From the NCBI GenBank assembly GCA_022826965.1, contig JAJDTU010000013.1:62001-126000 (forward strand): DNA of 64,000 nucleotides, written 5' to 3'. Positions 1-8,651 of the stretch are shown in pieces (position 1 is the first letter of the stretch; each line of letters begins with the position of its first letter). Source of the DNA: Dehalococcoidia bacterium (GTDB lineage Bacteria > Chloroflexota > Dehalococcoidia > Bin125). A program made the position numbers and the translations under genes. The notes beneath the pieces were generated by a model. The model made no database searches. It worked only from the letters and a program-made list of their open reading frames with translations, and was not told the origin of the DNA.

Positions 1-912
1 GAACCGCTCCTCGCCCGGCTTGAGATAGACCATGTGGCCCTCGTGGACATCGAGGTAGAGCCGGTCCTCGGGCGTGCCCTTCGCGGCTGAATACTCGCGG
101 ATGTAGCTGTGATACTCGCCGGCGAGGTCGGGGTTGTCCATGCCCAGGTTTGCGCCCGGACCGTAGGCCGCCTCCCACATCGCATGAACGCCGGGCACCA
201 TCCCCGGACCGAGGATGCGCATGATCCGTTCCGAGTCCAGCCCTTCGCCGTCTTGCAGGACGAGTCCCGTGGTCAATCCGACCGTGTACGGCTTCTCCGT
301 CGAGCGGCCGGCGGATTCGGCCGCCGCCGCAATCACCGGGAAGCTCTGTTGAGCATTGAGCCCCATGCCGGTCGTCACCCATCCGTCGCCGACCTGTCCC
401 ACGACCTCCATCGCGCGCGGGCCGTTGGCGGCCACGTAGATCGGAATGAAGTCGTCGAGATTCAGGAACTCGGAGTGCTGACCGTGGATCAACCGGATCC
501 ACCGCTCCTGGCCAGTGACGTCGTCCGTGTAAAGCACATCCTCGCCGTTGAGCAGTCCGCGCACCTGTTGCGCGTACTCGCGGTAGCGGGCAATCGGATA
601 GGCGGGCAAACCCATCGTGTTGCGACCCGTGTAGCCGGTGCCGATACCCAGAATGATCCGTCCCGGCGCCAGCTTGTTCAACGACGCCACCGCAGACGCC
701 GTCACCGGCGCGATCCGGTTCGACGGAATCGCCACCAGCGTGCCCAGCTTGATCGTCGAGGTGTGATGCGCCGCGAGCGCCATGGCCGCGTAGACGTCGG
801 AGTAGATCAGCTGCGAGTCATAGAACCACGCATGGGTGAATCCGGCTGCCTCGGCCCGCTGGACCTCCTGGTACGCATTGATCCAGCTCGGGATTCCGAT
901 TCCGTAATGCAT
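1..912 (-). CDS. LLM-class flavin-dependent oxidoreductase, 3' end cut by window edge
   Basis: The frame starts at ATG 912-910 and stays open to base 1, so at least 304 residues are present and the C-terminus lies outside the window. The protein begins MHYGIGIPSWINAYQEV and contains LGIGTGYTGRNTMGLP, the glycine-rich turn after the 'APGRIILG' strand typical of bacterial luciferase-like (F420 or FMN) TIM-barrel oxidoreductases. A later block, IYVAANGPRAMEVVGQVGDG, is the usual second conserved segment of this family. A purine-rich GGAAAGGA lies about 10 bases before the ATG. It is followed on the same strand by other small-molecule oxidoreductases and hydrolases, which fits a catabolic role. 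The substrate cannot be read from sequence. Family assignment is firm; cofactor (F420 versus FMN) is open. Confidence 0.85.
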   Translation of the reverse strand, partial: MHYGIGIPSWINAYQEVQRAEAAGFTHAWFYDSQLIYSDVYAAMALAAHHTSTIKLGTLVAIPSNRIAPVTASAVASLNKLAPGRIILGIGTGYTGRNTMGLPAYPIARYREYAQQVRGLLNGEDVLYTDDVTGQERWIRLIHGQHSEFLNLDDFIPIYVAANGPRAMEVVGQVGDGWVTTGMGLNAQQSFPVIAAAAESAGRSTEKPYTVGLTTGLVLQDGEGLDSERIMRILGPGMVPGVHAMWEAAYGPGANLGMDNPDLAGEYHSYIREYSAAKGTPEDRLYLDVHEGHMVYLKPGEERF

Positions 913-931
913 GGGGCAGTCCTTTCCCTGC

Positions 932-1930
932 TTATCTCAGTTGGTAGGTGGGCGGTTTCTTCCACAGGTCGGTCGGCGGATTCTCCTGTTGGGCCAGGAT
1001 CTTCGCTCGTTGCGCCTTGTCCAGCCGTTTGCCTTGCTGAATGATCTTGCGGTTGGCCTTCTCCTTGGCCTTGTTCTTGGCCACGCTCGCCGGATTCGGC
1101 CGCTTCTTCTCGCCTCGCGAGGCCCTGACCACCCCCGACTTCTGCAGGCTCTTCAGATGTGCCTGGACGTTGCCGTCCGCGGCCCGGCGCAGACGCTTGT
1201 CGATCGAGTCCCCGTAGATGTTCTCCATGATCTGCCACGACGTCTTCGGCTCGCCGTCTTGCAGTTGCTCGAGGATCTGGTCCTCGCGCATCTGCCGGTG
1301 GGCCACGTACATTTCCAGCCGGTCGCGTGCGTTGGCCTCCTCGGTGTCGGTGATCAACGGGCCATGACCCGGGCACAGCACCTTCACGTTCGGCAACTCG
1401 AGCAACCGACGCAGCGATGCCATGTATGAGTTGATGTCACCCACCACGGTGGTCGTGTTGCCCAGAATCGTGTCGCCGGTGAAGAGGATGCCCTCTTCCT
1501 CGATGTAGTAGCAGAGGGAGTCGACCGAGTGTCCCGGGCTGGTCATCACCTGGACGCGGATGCCGCCGTCGAGGTTGATCTCATCGCCATCCGAGTACGT
1601 CTTGACGCCGTCCTTGGGCAACCGCCCCCGCAGCAGGCGAACGCCGTTCTCCGGCACCGCGACCTCGGCCTTGAGATGTTCGTTGACGTGCTTCAGGTTG
1701 CCCGAGTGGTCGAAGTGGTGATGCGTGATCGCGGCCACGCCAATCTCGGAGTGGTCGATCGCCGCCAGGTAACCGCGTAGCATCCAACGGAACTTGTCAA
1801 TCGCTTCGCCCGAGTCAATCGTCAGCGTCTGACCGCCGCGCTGGCCGATGATGTAGATGTTGGTCGAAGTCGGACGCATCGGCTGGTCCTCGGGCACCGG
1901 CACCATGCGCACGTTTTCACTGATCTTCAT
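932..1930 (-). CDS. MBL-fold metallo-hydrolase with winged-helix-like C-terminus
   Basis: 332 residues. The metal-binding motif THHHFDHSG sits at about residues 69-77 (HxHxDH), followed by SPGH near residue 133, GDT near residue 153 and CPGHGP near residue 190, so all metallo-beta-lactamase-fold ligands are present. The region after about residue 215 (HRQMREDQILEQL, then a helix-turn-helix-like AHLKSLQKSGVV) matches the winged-helix extension of LACTB2/glyoxalase-II-like members. The last 60 residues are very rich in lysine and arginine, which is unusual and may bind nucleic acid. The gene starts 12 bases after the upstream LLM oxidoreductase stops, so the two are probably co-transcribed. Hydrolase chemistry is well supported; the substrate (thioester, lactone or RNA) is unknown. 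Confidence 0.85.
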   Translation of the reverse strand: MKISENVRMVPVPEDQPMRPTSTNIYIIGQRGGQTLTIDSGEAIDKFRWMLRGYLAAIDHSEIGVAAITHHHFDHSGNLKHVNEHLKAEVAVPENGVRLLRGRLPKDGVKTYSDGDEINLDGGIRVQVMTSPGHSVDSLCYYIEEEGILFTGDTILGNTTTVVGDINSYMASLRRLLELPNVKVLCPGHGPLITDTEEANARDRLEMYVAHRQMREDQILEQLQDGEPKTSWQIMENIYGDSIDKRLRRAADGNVQAHLKSLQKSGVVRASRGEKKRPNPASVAKNKAKEKANRKIIQQGKRLDKAQRAKILAQQENPPTDLWKKPPTYQLR

Positions 1931-1942
1931 GACGACGCTCCC

Positions 1943-2920
1943 TTAGGTGTGACTGCCGATCGCAATGTTCGCGACCTGCGGTGCGACGTCTCGAGCCAGG
2001 AACTCCGGGACATCGTCGCGGTCGAACATGAAGTGTTGAAACTGGACCTCGGCCACGCCGGCTTCGGCCAGACGACCCAGAGCGTCAACCGTCTCATCGG
2101 AGCCGCCGGCCAGCCGGCCCATCGCCTTGAACTCGGTCAGGAAGTCATCCAGGGACCGACCCTGCCCACCGAACATCCGCTGCACAAACTTGCCGCCCGC
2201 CTCCACCAACTCCGGCGTCCCGACCGCATGAAACATCATCATCGAATGTTGAATCTCGTCCGGATCGCGGTCTATGGCATCGCAAGCGCAAGCCATCACA
2301 TCGCGCTTGTGGCGGTACGCCTCAGGCGTGAGCGAGACGCAGTTCCACTCCGAGGCGTACTTCGCCGCCAGCGGAATCGTCCGCTTCTCCCCGCCGCCGC
2401 CAATCAGGATCGGCGGCCGCCCAGCCTCAGGGATCGGCAGGCAGTCGGCCCGGTCGAGTTGGTAGTACTGGCCCCGATAACTGGACTGCCCCGGACTCCA
2501 CAGCGCCTGCATCATGTTGATCGCATCCTCGAGCCGCTCGAAGCGCTCTCGGGTCGGGGGAAAGTCGAGACCGTACGTGTCGTGCTCGGCCTGATTCCAC
2601 CCGGCACCCAGCCCCATCACGAATCGCCCGCCGGAGAGCTGATCAATCTGCGCCGCCATCCGACCGACGTCCACCGGTCTGCGGAACGTGACCGGCGTGA
2701 CCATCGGCCCAAAGCGCAGGCTGGAGGTCTCCTCGGCCGCCATGACGAAGCTCAGGAAGCACTCGAGGCTGTCCTGCTGGGCGATTTCAATCGGGCCGGT
2801 GAAGTAGTGGTCGCTGCGAAAGAGTGAGGGGAACTCGAGACGCTCAGCGAGCTGCAGGATGTGCCGCCAGCGTTCCCAGGTCAGTCCGTTCTGCCCCTCG
2901 ACCATCAATGCGACGCGCAT
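1943..2920 (-). CDS. LLM-class F420-dependent oxidoreductase
   Basis: 325 residues, full length for the family. It starts MRVALMVEGQNGLTWERW and has the luciferase-like TIM-barrel landmarks: FRSDHY near residue 40, VTPVTFRRPVDVGRMAAQIDQLSGGRFVMGLGAG near residues 76-107 (cited as its core GGRFVMGLGAG) and PILIGGGGEKRT near residue 170. These segments are typical of the F420-dependent subgroup that includes oxidoreductases of the TIGR03560 type. The start is supported by a GGGGAGAATGT stretch just upstream. It forms a same-strand group with the MBL hydrolase (gap 12 bases). The substrate is unknown. Confidence 0.87.
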   Translation of the reverse strand: MRVALMVEGQNGLTWERWRHILQLAERLEFPSLFRSDHYFTGPIEIAQQDSLECFLSFVMAAEETSSLRFGPMVTPVTFRRPVDVGRMAAQIDQLSGGRFVMGLGAGWNQAEHDTYGLDFPPTRERFERLEDAINMMQALWSPGQSSYRGQYYQLDRADCLPIPEAGRPPILIGGGGEKRTIPLAAKYASEWNCVSLTPEAYRHKRDVMACACDAIDRDPDEIQHSMMMFHAVGTPELVEAGGKFVQRMFGGQGRSLDDFLTEFKAMGRLAGGSDETVDALGRLAEAGVAEVQFQHFMFDRDDVPEFLARDVAPQVANIAIGSHT

Positions 2921-2998
2921 ACATTCTCCCCCCGTCGCGCTGCTGAGCCCGACGTCCGTGTTGGCATGTTAAGGCTGCACCGACGAGCGCCGTCGGCA

Positions 2999-4108
2999 TT
3001 AGCGCGGCAGTGCGATCGCGTCGTCCAATACGACCACCGTCACAGGATCGTCAGGATGCCAGACCACCTCGGTGCGGAGCCTGGTTTCGACTTCGGCTCC
3101 CGACCGCAGCCTCACCCGTACCACTTGGTCATGGCCGTAGTACTCGCTGCTCATCACTGTCGCCCGCTCGGGATCGTCATGTGTGGTTGGCTTCAGCGCC
3201 AGTTGCTCGGGCCGGAGCAGGATGTCGAACGAGTCGCCCGCATCATCGGCGGGCGGATTGGCAAGGATGACATAGCCCAGCTCGGTCTCCGCCCCGCTGC
3301 GTAGACGGCGCCCGGGCAGGATATTGGCGTCCCCGACGAACGTGCCGATAAAGCGCGTCTGGGGCCGGTAGTAAATCTCGTCGGGCGTGCCAATCTGTTC
3401 GATCCGACCGAGTCGCATGACCGCCACGCGGTCGGCCAGTGAGAGCGCCTCCTCTCGGTCGTGGGTGACGAAAACCGCGGCAGTGTCGGCCGCCTTGAGG
3501 ATGGAGCGCATCGCCAGTCGCAGGCTGGCGCGCAGGTTCTGGTCGAGGTTGCTGAACGGCTCGTCCAGCAAGACGGCCGCCGGCTGAGGCGCGAGCGCGC
3601 GGGCAAGCGCGACACGCTGCGCCTCGCCGCCGGAAAGCTCATGCGGAAAGCGCTCGGCGAAGCCGTCCAGGCCCACCAACTCAAGCATTTCCCGTACGCG
3701 AGCCGGTGCCTCAACGTGCCGCAACCGGCGCAACTGCCTCGTCCACCACGCGCGCTGCCCGTCGGGCAGACCGAATCCGACGTTCTCGCCCACGCTGAGG
3801 TGCGGAAACAGCGCGAAATCCTGCGGCACCATCCCGATCCTGCGATGCTCCGGCGGCCTCCAGGTCGACTCGTCCACGACGACCTCGCCGTTAATCTTCA
3901 CCGCCCCACCGTCGGGCCGCTCAAAGCCGGCGAGCACGCGCAGCGTCGTTGATTTGCCGCAACCGCTCGGCCCCAGCAACGCGACGATCTCCCCGCGTTC
4001 GACCTCGAAGGACGCCTCACGCACAGCCACGGTTTCGCCGAACGTCTTCGAGACGCTCTGCGCAATCAGCGCCGGCGTGTCGTCGCGTCGTTCAGGTACG
4101 GAGTTCAC
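2999..4108 (-). CDS. fbpC: Iron(III)-type ABC transporter ATP-binding protein
   Basis: About 369 residues. Walker A GPSGCGKST, the Q-loop region MVPQDFALFPHL, signature LSGGEAQRVALARAL, Walker B VLLDEPFSNLD and the switch histidine in VTHDREEAL are all visible, so the ATPase should be active. A C-terminal TOBE-like region follows (LRPEQLALKP). It lies downstream of the fused permease and overlaps its end by 17 bases. I chose GTG 4108 because GGGAG lies 5 bases ahead; an in-frame TTG at 4120 is the longer alternative. Together with the permease and two binding proteins it forms an FbpABC-like importer that powers ferric-ion uptake at the inner face of the membrane. Thiamine or spermidine ABC ATPases are close relatives, but the neighbouring binding proteins favour iron. 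Confidence 0.85.
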   Translation of the reverse strand: MNSVPERRDDTPALIAQSVSKTFGETVAVREASFEVERGEIVALLGPSGCGKSTTLRVLAGFERPDGGAVKINGEVVVDESTWRPPEHRRIGMVPQDFALFPHLSVGENVGFGLPDGQRAWWTRQLRRLRHVEAPARVREMLELVGLDGFAERFPHELSGGEAQRVALARALAPQPAAVLLDEPFSNLDQNLRASLRLAMRSILKAADTAAVFVTHDREEALSLADRVAVMRLGRIEQIGTPDEIYYRPQTRFIGTFVGDANILPGRRLRSGAETELGYVILANPPADDAGDSFDILLRPEQLALKPTTHDDPERATVMSSEYYGHDQVVRVRLRSGAEVETRLRTEVVWHPDDPVTVVVLDDAIALPR

Positions 4109-5699
4109 GATCACTCCCAAACAGCAGGAACATCGGCAGCGCCGCGCAAGCCAGCAGCAACAACGCGGCCGCCGCGGCGCGGGCGAAGAACGCCTCCTCC
4201 GTATGACCCCACAGAGTCGTCGCCAGCGTGTCGAACTCGATTGGCGCCAGGATGACAGTGGCCGGCAGTTCCTTCATCGTGGTCAGGAAGACAAGCGCAA
4301 AGCCCGCCAGCACGCCCGGAGTGATGAGCGGCAACGTGACATGGCAGAAGGTCTGCCAGGGGCCGCGGCTCAGGGAGCGAGAGGCTTCCTCGAGGCCCGG
4401 CTGGATCCGCACCAGTGACGTTCGCAACCCGGCAATCGCCTGAGGCAAGAACAGCACCGTGTACGCAAAGATCAGCGTAATCAACGTCTGATAAATCACG
4501 GGCATCGTGCGCAATGCGAAAAACACCAGCGCAAACGCGACGACCACTCCCGGCAATGCATATCCGACATACGAAACTCGGTCGATCAGGCGCGACAGGA
4601 ATCCTGGACGACGGATCACCACGATGGCGATCGGCATCGCCACCGCCACCGTCACGCCACCTGCCAGCGCCGACACATAGACCGACTTGAGCGCCGCACT
4701 CCAGAGCCCCGGGAACGTCTCGCCGTAGCCCAATCCGACCGACAACCAGTGAAACAGGACCGCAATGGGCACCGCCAGGGCGATGATCACCAGCAAGCTG
4801 AGCGCCGCCAGGGCAGGCCACCGCCAGCGGCCCAGCCGGACCAGCCGAGGCCTCCGCGCGGCGCCGCTGCCGAGGCGGTGGTATCGAGCGCGTCGTCGCT
4901 GCGACCAGTCGATCAGCAGGACGAACGCGACCAGCCCGACCAACACCAGCGACAACACGGCTGCTCCCGACAGGTCGAACGCTGACGTGAGCCTCAGGTA
5001 CACCGCCCAGGTGAACGTCTCGTACTGCATGAACGAGACCGCCCCGAACTCCGAAATCGTGTACAGCGCAACCAACAGACTGCCGGTCGCGATCGGCACG
5101 CGAAGCTGGGGCACCGTGACTCGCCAGAATGCACCCCAGGCCGATTGTCCGAGCGAACGCGCGGCTTCTTCTATTGACGGATCGATGTCGCGCAGCCCCG
5201 CCCTGACCACGATCAACAGATAGGGAAACGTGAACAGCGTGATCGTCAGCCAGGACCCGAAGAACCCGTAGATCTCCGGAATCTGCTGGACACCCAGCGG
5301 CTCGAGCAAGTCTTGCAGCGACCCATTCGGTCCCAACGCGATGATGAAGGCGAAGGCGCCGACGTACGAGGGGATCGCCAGAGGAACGATGGTGATCGAC
5401 CGCCAGAAGCCGGCCAACGGGAGGTTGGTGCGTTCAGTGAGGAACGCGATCGGCAGAGCGATTGCAGCGCAGGTCACCGTCACCGCCGCGGTCAGCGAAG
5501 CGGTATTCGTCAGCAACCGCAATGTGCTGCCGCTCAACACTCTCGACCAGTCATCCGCGTCAGCGGTCGCGGCCCGCACAATCAGGTAGACAAGCGGGAT
5601 GCAAGCGGCTCCGGCAACGGCCAGCGCGAGAATCCAGACGGCCGGGATCGAGAATCGAAGGCGCGAAGGCAGCTCGACGGTTCCGCTGAGAATGCTCAT
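4092..5699 (-). CDS. fbpB: Iron ABC transporter permease, fused two-domain
   Basis: 535 residues with about twelve hydrophobic segments in two homologous halves. Each half carries the EAA-type coupling loop: EEAARSLGQSAWGAFWRVTVPQ in the first half (cited core EEAARSLG) and EEASRSLSRGPWQTF in the second. This duplicated architecture is typical of FbpB/SfuB ferric-ion permeases. It sits between the binding protein upstream (221-base gap holding two hairpins) and the ATPase downstream (overlap). The predicted role is the transmembrane channel for periplasmic or extracytoplasmic Fe(III) delivered by the binding proteins. Confidence 0.88.
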   Translation of the reverse strand: MSILSGTVELPSRLRFSIPAVWILALAVAGAACIPLVYLIVRAATADADDWSRVLSGSTLRLLTNTASLTAAVTVTCAAIALPIAFLTERTNLPLAGFWRSITIVPLAIPSYVGAFAFIIALGPNGSLQDLLEPLGVQQIPEIYGFFGSWLTITLFTFPYLLIVVRAGLRDIDPSIEEAARSLGQSAWGAFWRVTVPQLRVPIATGSLLVALYTISEFGAVSFMQYETFTWAVYLRLTSAFDLSGAAVLSLVLVGLVAFVLLIDWSQRRRARYHRLGSGAARRPRLVRLGRWRWPALAALSLLVIIALAVPIAVLFHWLSVGLGYGETFPGLWSAALKSVYVSALAGGVTVAVAMPIAIVVIRRPGFLSRLIDRVSYVGYALPGVVVAFALVFFALRTMPVIYQTLITLIFAYTVLFLPQAIAGLRTSLVRIQPGLEEASRSLSRGPWQTFCHVTLPLITPGVLAGFALVFLTTMKELPATVILAPIEFDTLATTLWGHTEEAFFARAAAAALLLLACAALPMFLLFGSDRELRT

Positions 5700-5747
5700 G
5701 GCTGGAGGCTACCGGAGGGGTTCACCGCAACAGCGCGAGAAGCGCTC

Positions 5748-5783
5748 GACGTTCCCGCCCGCTTGCAAGCGGACGGGAACGTC
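5748..5783. other. 36-bp near-perfect palindrome between fbpA and fbpB
   Basis: The arms GACGTTCCCG and CGGGAACGTC pair fully, and inside them CCGCTTG pairs with CAAGCGG, leaving one C/A mismatch. As RNA on the minus strand this would be a long hairpin in the leader of the permease gene. There is no U-run after it, so it is more likely a processing or stability element (binding protein expressed above permease) than a simple terminator. Confidence 0.6.
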
Positions 5784-5898
5784 GGTTGTGGTTGGTACCA
5801 CACTGTCTGCTCGGATGGACCGCTGCCGCCTCCCCCATGGCGAAGCGACGACAGCGGCCATGCCATCCAGAGCGGGGATGGGCTGGCGAGAGCCCTAC

Positions 5899-5916
5899 CC
5901 CCTGCGGGGGCAGGGG
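5899..5916 (-). other. Short GC hairpin right after the fbpA stop codon
   Basis: CCCCTGC and GCAGGGG pair around a four-base loop, five bases beyond the TAG of the upstream binding protein gene. No T-run follows. It probably caps or stabilises the 3' end of the binding-protein segment of the transcript. Confidence 0.4.
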
Positions 5917-5920
5917 CCGT

Positions 5921-7327
5921 CTATGACGAGTCCGGGCAGGCTGCCAATCCGATCTTGTCGAACACATCGAGGGTGCCCTGCAGGTCGGAGAGCGATGTCA
6001 GCGCCAGCGATGGCGGGTCGAGCGAGTCCAACGACGGCAGATCCACTCGAGGCTCTACACCGGCCGAGACCGGGTACTCGTTCGTTTCGTTACGGAAGTA
6101 GGTTTGACCCTCCTCGGAGAGCAGGAAGCGGATAAACCGAAGCGCGTTGGCCTGGTTGGTCGTGCCTTCCAGCATCGCCACACCGGCGATGTTGATCAGC
6201 GCGCCCGCTTCGCCCGCGTCGCCCGGCGGGAAGTAGTTGACCGCGAGGTGGCGGTTGGCGTCGTACGACGGTCGGAAACGGTAGTAGTGGTTGACCAGAC
6301 CGATGTCGAACGTGCCGGCGATCACGGCGTTGATTTGCGTCGAGTTGTTCCTTCGACACTGGACATCGTTGGCGATCATGTCACGCAGCCACTGCTCGGC
6401 CACCGCTTCGCCGTGAATCACGCGCATCGCGGTAACAAAGGCCTGGAAGCTGCCGTTGCCCGGAGCCCAACCAACCCGTCCACGCCACTCTTCGTCGGTC
6501 AGATCGAAGACGGAGTTGGGCCGATCGGCTTCGGCGACACGCTCGGTCGAGACGATCAGCACGCGGGCCCGGCCGGATGTGCCAATCCATTGGCCGTCGT
6601 CATCCTTGAAGTTGTCGTTCTCGACGGAACCGAGGATGTCCGGCGGAAGTTGGGCGGCGAGCCCCTCCTCCGCAAGGAACGAGAGAGCGCCGGCGTCCTG
6701 GCCGTAGAAGATGTCGGCCGGGGAGCGCCTTCCCTCTTCGCCGATCGTCAGGGCCAGCGCCGAGGTGCTGCCGTAGCGGACCTTGACGTTGATCCCGGTC
6801 TGCGCTTCGAATCGCTCGATGATCTCTCCGACCAACGACTCTCCACGACCCGAGTAAATGACGAGGTCGCCCGGATCGTCGGGAGACACGACCGAGGCGA
6901 TCCTGGAGACCAACCACTGGTTCGCGGCGGTACCGGCCGGGAAGATCTGACCTCGCAGAACCGTCTCGCCGTCGGCCCGAATGCCGAACTCCGTGTTGCC
7001 GTTGGCCTGGCGAATCGCAATCACCTGCAGTTGGACGCCGAGCTTCTCGACAACGGTGCTGATGTAGACGCGGCCGACCCGTGGATTGGCGGGCAGGAAT
7101 CGGCGAGAAGGTGTCAGGATTTCGCCGTCCGCCGAGAGGCCGAACTCGATCCGGCTGTCGTCGTGCAGCTGCGCGCGAACACGAACGTCGAACGTCGGCG
7201 CGTCCTGCGCGTCCGCCGTGCCGAGCGCCGCAAACACGCCGGCGAGCATCGCCGTGATTGTCAGCAGCGCCACCAGCCGGCGCGGTAGCCGGAGCCTCCC
7301 GGCTCCTGTCTGGGGATGTTCCATCAT
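5921..7327 (-). CDS. fbpA: Fe(III) ABC transporter substrate-binding protein with extra N-terminal domain
   Basis: About 468 residues from ATG 7327, chosen because AGGAGGAGCG lies directly upstream; the longer frame to 7414 would run through the promoter. A signal peptide (RLVALLTITAMLAGVFAALG, ending near TADAQ) is followed by a 110-130-residue beta-rich domain not normally found in FbpA. The standard ferric-binding fold then begins at VIYSGRGESLVGEIIERF and includes DIFYGQDAGALSFL and GLVNHYYRFR, which holds the adjacent tyrosines typical of iron coordination in FbpA/FutA proteins. It is followed by fbpB and fbpC. Expression is probably controlled by the operator at 7404-7418. The extra domain has two similar halves (IEFGLSADGE and TEFGIRADGE). 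Confidence 0.88.
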   Translation of the reverse strand: MMEHPQTGAGRLRLPRRLVALLTITAMLAGVFAALGTADAQDAPTFDVRVRAQLHDDSRIEFGLSADGEILTPSRRFLPANPRVGRVYISTVVEKLGVQLQVIAIRQANGNTEFGIRADGETVLRGQIFPAGTAANQWLVSRIASVVSPDDPGDLVIYSGRGESLVGEIIERFEAQTGINVKVRYGSTSALALTIGEEGRRSPADIFYGQDAGALSFLAEEGLAAQLPPDILGSVENDNFKDDDGQWIGTSGRARVLIVSTERVAEADRPNSVFDLTDEEWRGRVGWAPGNGSFQAFVTAMRVIHGEAVAEQWLRDMIANDVQCRRNNSTQINAVIAGTFDIGLVNHYYRFRPSYDANRHLAVNYFPPGDAGEAGALINIAGVAMLEGTTNQANALRFIRFLLSEEGQTYFRNETNEYPVSAGVEPRVDLPSLDSLDPPSLALTSLSDLQGTLDVFDKIGLAACPDSS

Positions 7328-7390
7328 CGCTCCTCCTGCAAGCCGATGTGCGGCGTGTCTCCGCGGCACGGAAGTTGAGTACCCGCGTAG

Positions 7391-7419
7391 TTTATACATA
7401 TCTTTGCATAACATGCAAA
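7391..7419 (-). promoter_or_regulatory. Putative promoter of fbpA with overlapping inverted-repeat operator
   Basis: On the minus strand TTGCAT (7418-7413) and TATAAA (7396-7391) are spaced 16 bases apart, a good -35/-10 pair. A perfect inverted repeat TTTGCAT-N3-ATGCAAA (7403-7419) overlaps the -35 box and the spacer, as expected for a repressor. The core TTGCA-N5-TGCAA is repeated upstream of the second binding-protein gene. Confidence 0.6.
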
Positions 7420-7481
7420 TATGACGTGGAAAGAAAGTCCGGCCGATCAGGTGTCAACATGTGCCCGCGACAAAGCGAACC

Positions 7482-8528
7482 TCAGGGCAGGACCCCGGCA
7501 TCCCGCAGCAACTCGATCGTGCCCTCCAGATCGGACAGCGATGTGAGCGCCAACGACGGCGGGTTGAGCTCAGCCAACGGGACCAGCGCCGGTCGTGCGT
7601 CAATCTCGGAGATCACGGGATACTCGCTGGTCTGCTCACGGAAATAGGACTGACCCTCCTGGCTCAGGAGAAAGCGGACGAACTTCAGAGCGTTCTCCGA
7701 GTTGCGAGATGATTTGAGCACCGCCACGCCGGCCACATTGACCAGACCTCCGGCCGCGCCGGGATCAGTGAAGTGATTCGCGGCCGGGAACTCGGGATCG
7801 TCCGCCAGGAAGCGGAACAGGTAATAGTGATTGACCAGTCCGACATCGATCTCTCCATCGCCCACGGCCTGGACGATCGGCGAGTTCCTCGGAAACTCGA
7901 CGACATCGTTGGCCAGCATGCTGCGGAGCCACTGCTCAGTCGTATCTTCGCCGTGGATCTGGCGCATGGCGGTGACAAACGCCTGGAAACTGGCGTTGGT
8001 CGGCGCCCAGCCAACCCGGCCGCGCCACTCCTCGTTGACGAGGTCGAAGACGCTGTCCGGCGGATTGGGCACCCGCTCTGTCGAGACGATCAAGACGCGC
8101 GCTCGGCCCGATGTCGCAACCCACCGACCGGAGGCGTCGGCTAATTCCGGCGCAACGCTGGCCACGACATCGTCCGGCAGTCGCCTCAGCACTTCGCCCT
8201 CTGCCAGGGCCGCGAGCGCGCCCGCGTCCTGCGAGTAGAAGACATCCGCCCGAGAGCGGTCGCCTTCTTCAAGGATGGCCGAGGCGAGTTCCGCCGTGCC
8301 GGCGTAGCGGATTCGAACGTTGATCCCGCTGATCTCTTCAAACCGTTCAATCAGTGGGCCGACCAGCGATTCTCCCCGGCCCGAGTAAATCGTCAGCTCG
8401 TCGCTCCCGGACTGGCTCGCGGACGGTTGTCCCGACTCTTCCGAGGCGCAAGCGGCCGCCGCGATGGACAGCAATGCGAGCAGCGCGAGCGAGAGCCGAA
8501 GCGCGAGTCCAGCACGAACGTCAGGCAT
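7482..8528 (-). CDS. Fe(III) ABC transporter substrate-binding lipoprotein, second paralogue
   Basis: About 348 residues from ATG 8528, which has AGGGAGGA 11 bases upstream. The in-frame codon at 8591 lies inside the predicted -10 box and is rejected. The signal peptide ends in a lipobox-like SIAAAAC. The binding fold begins at LTIYSGRGESLVGPLIERF and includes DVFYSQDAGALAAL and GLVNHYYLFRFL with the paired tyrosines for ferric iron. It is closely similar to the binding protein encoded 154 bases downstream but lacks the extra N-terminal domain. It has its own promoter and the same operator motif, so the two are probably co-regulated and share the downstream permease and ATPase. Confidence 0.87.
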   Translation of the reverse strand: MPDVRAGLALRLSLALLALLSIAAAACASEESGQPSASQSGSDELTIYSGRGESLVGPLIERFEEISGINVRIRYAGTAELASAILEEGDRSRADVFYSQDAGALAALAEGEVLRRLPDDVVASVAPELADASGRWVATSGRARVLIVSTERVPNPPDSVFDLVNEEWRGRVGWAPTNASFQAFVTAMRQIHGEDTTEQWLRSMLANDVVEFPRNSPIVQAVGDGEIDVGLVNHYYLFRFLADDPEFPAANHFTDPGAAGGLVNVAGVAVLKSSRNSENALKFVRFLLSQEGQSYFREQTSEYPVISEIDARPALVPLAELNPPSLALTSLSDLEGTIELLRDAGVLP

Positions 8529-8586
8529 CGGCAGCGGCTTCCTCCCTGATCGGCGCCGATCAGCAGGACAATTCATCGACACAGGG

Positions 8587-8618
8587 ATCATTGGCCAAAG
8601 TTGCAGTTAGTGCAACTT
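8587..8618 (-). promoter_or_regulatory. Putative promoter and operator of the second iron-binding protein gene
   Basis: On the minus strand TTGCAC (8615-8610) and AATGAT (8592-8587) are 17 bases apart. A perfect 8-bp inverted repeat AAGTTGCA-N5-TGCAACTT (8598-8618) overlaps the -35 and spacer. The core TTGCA-N5-TGCAA (8601-8615) is identical in sequence and spacing to the site at 7404-7418. Confidence 0.6.
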
Positions 8619-8651
8619 ATCGGGTCGAAGTGAGAGCGGGACGGTTGCGCG

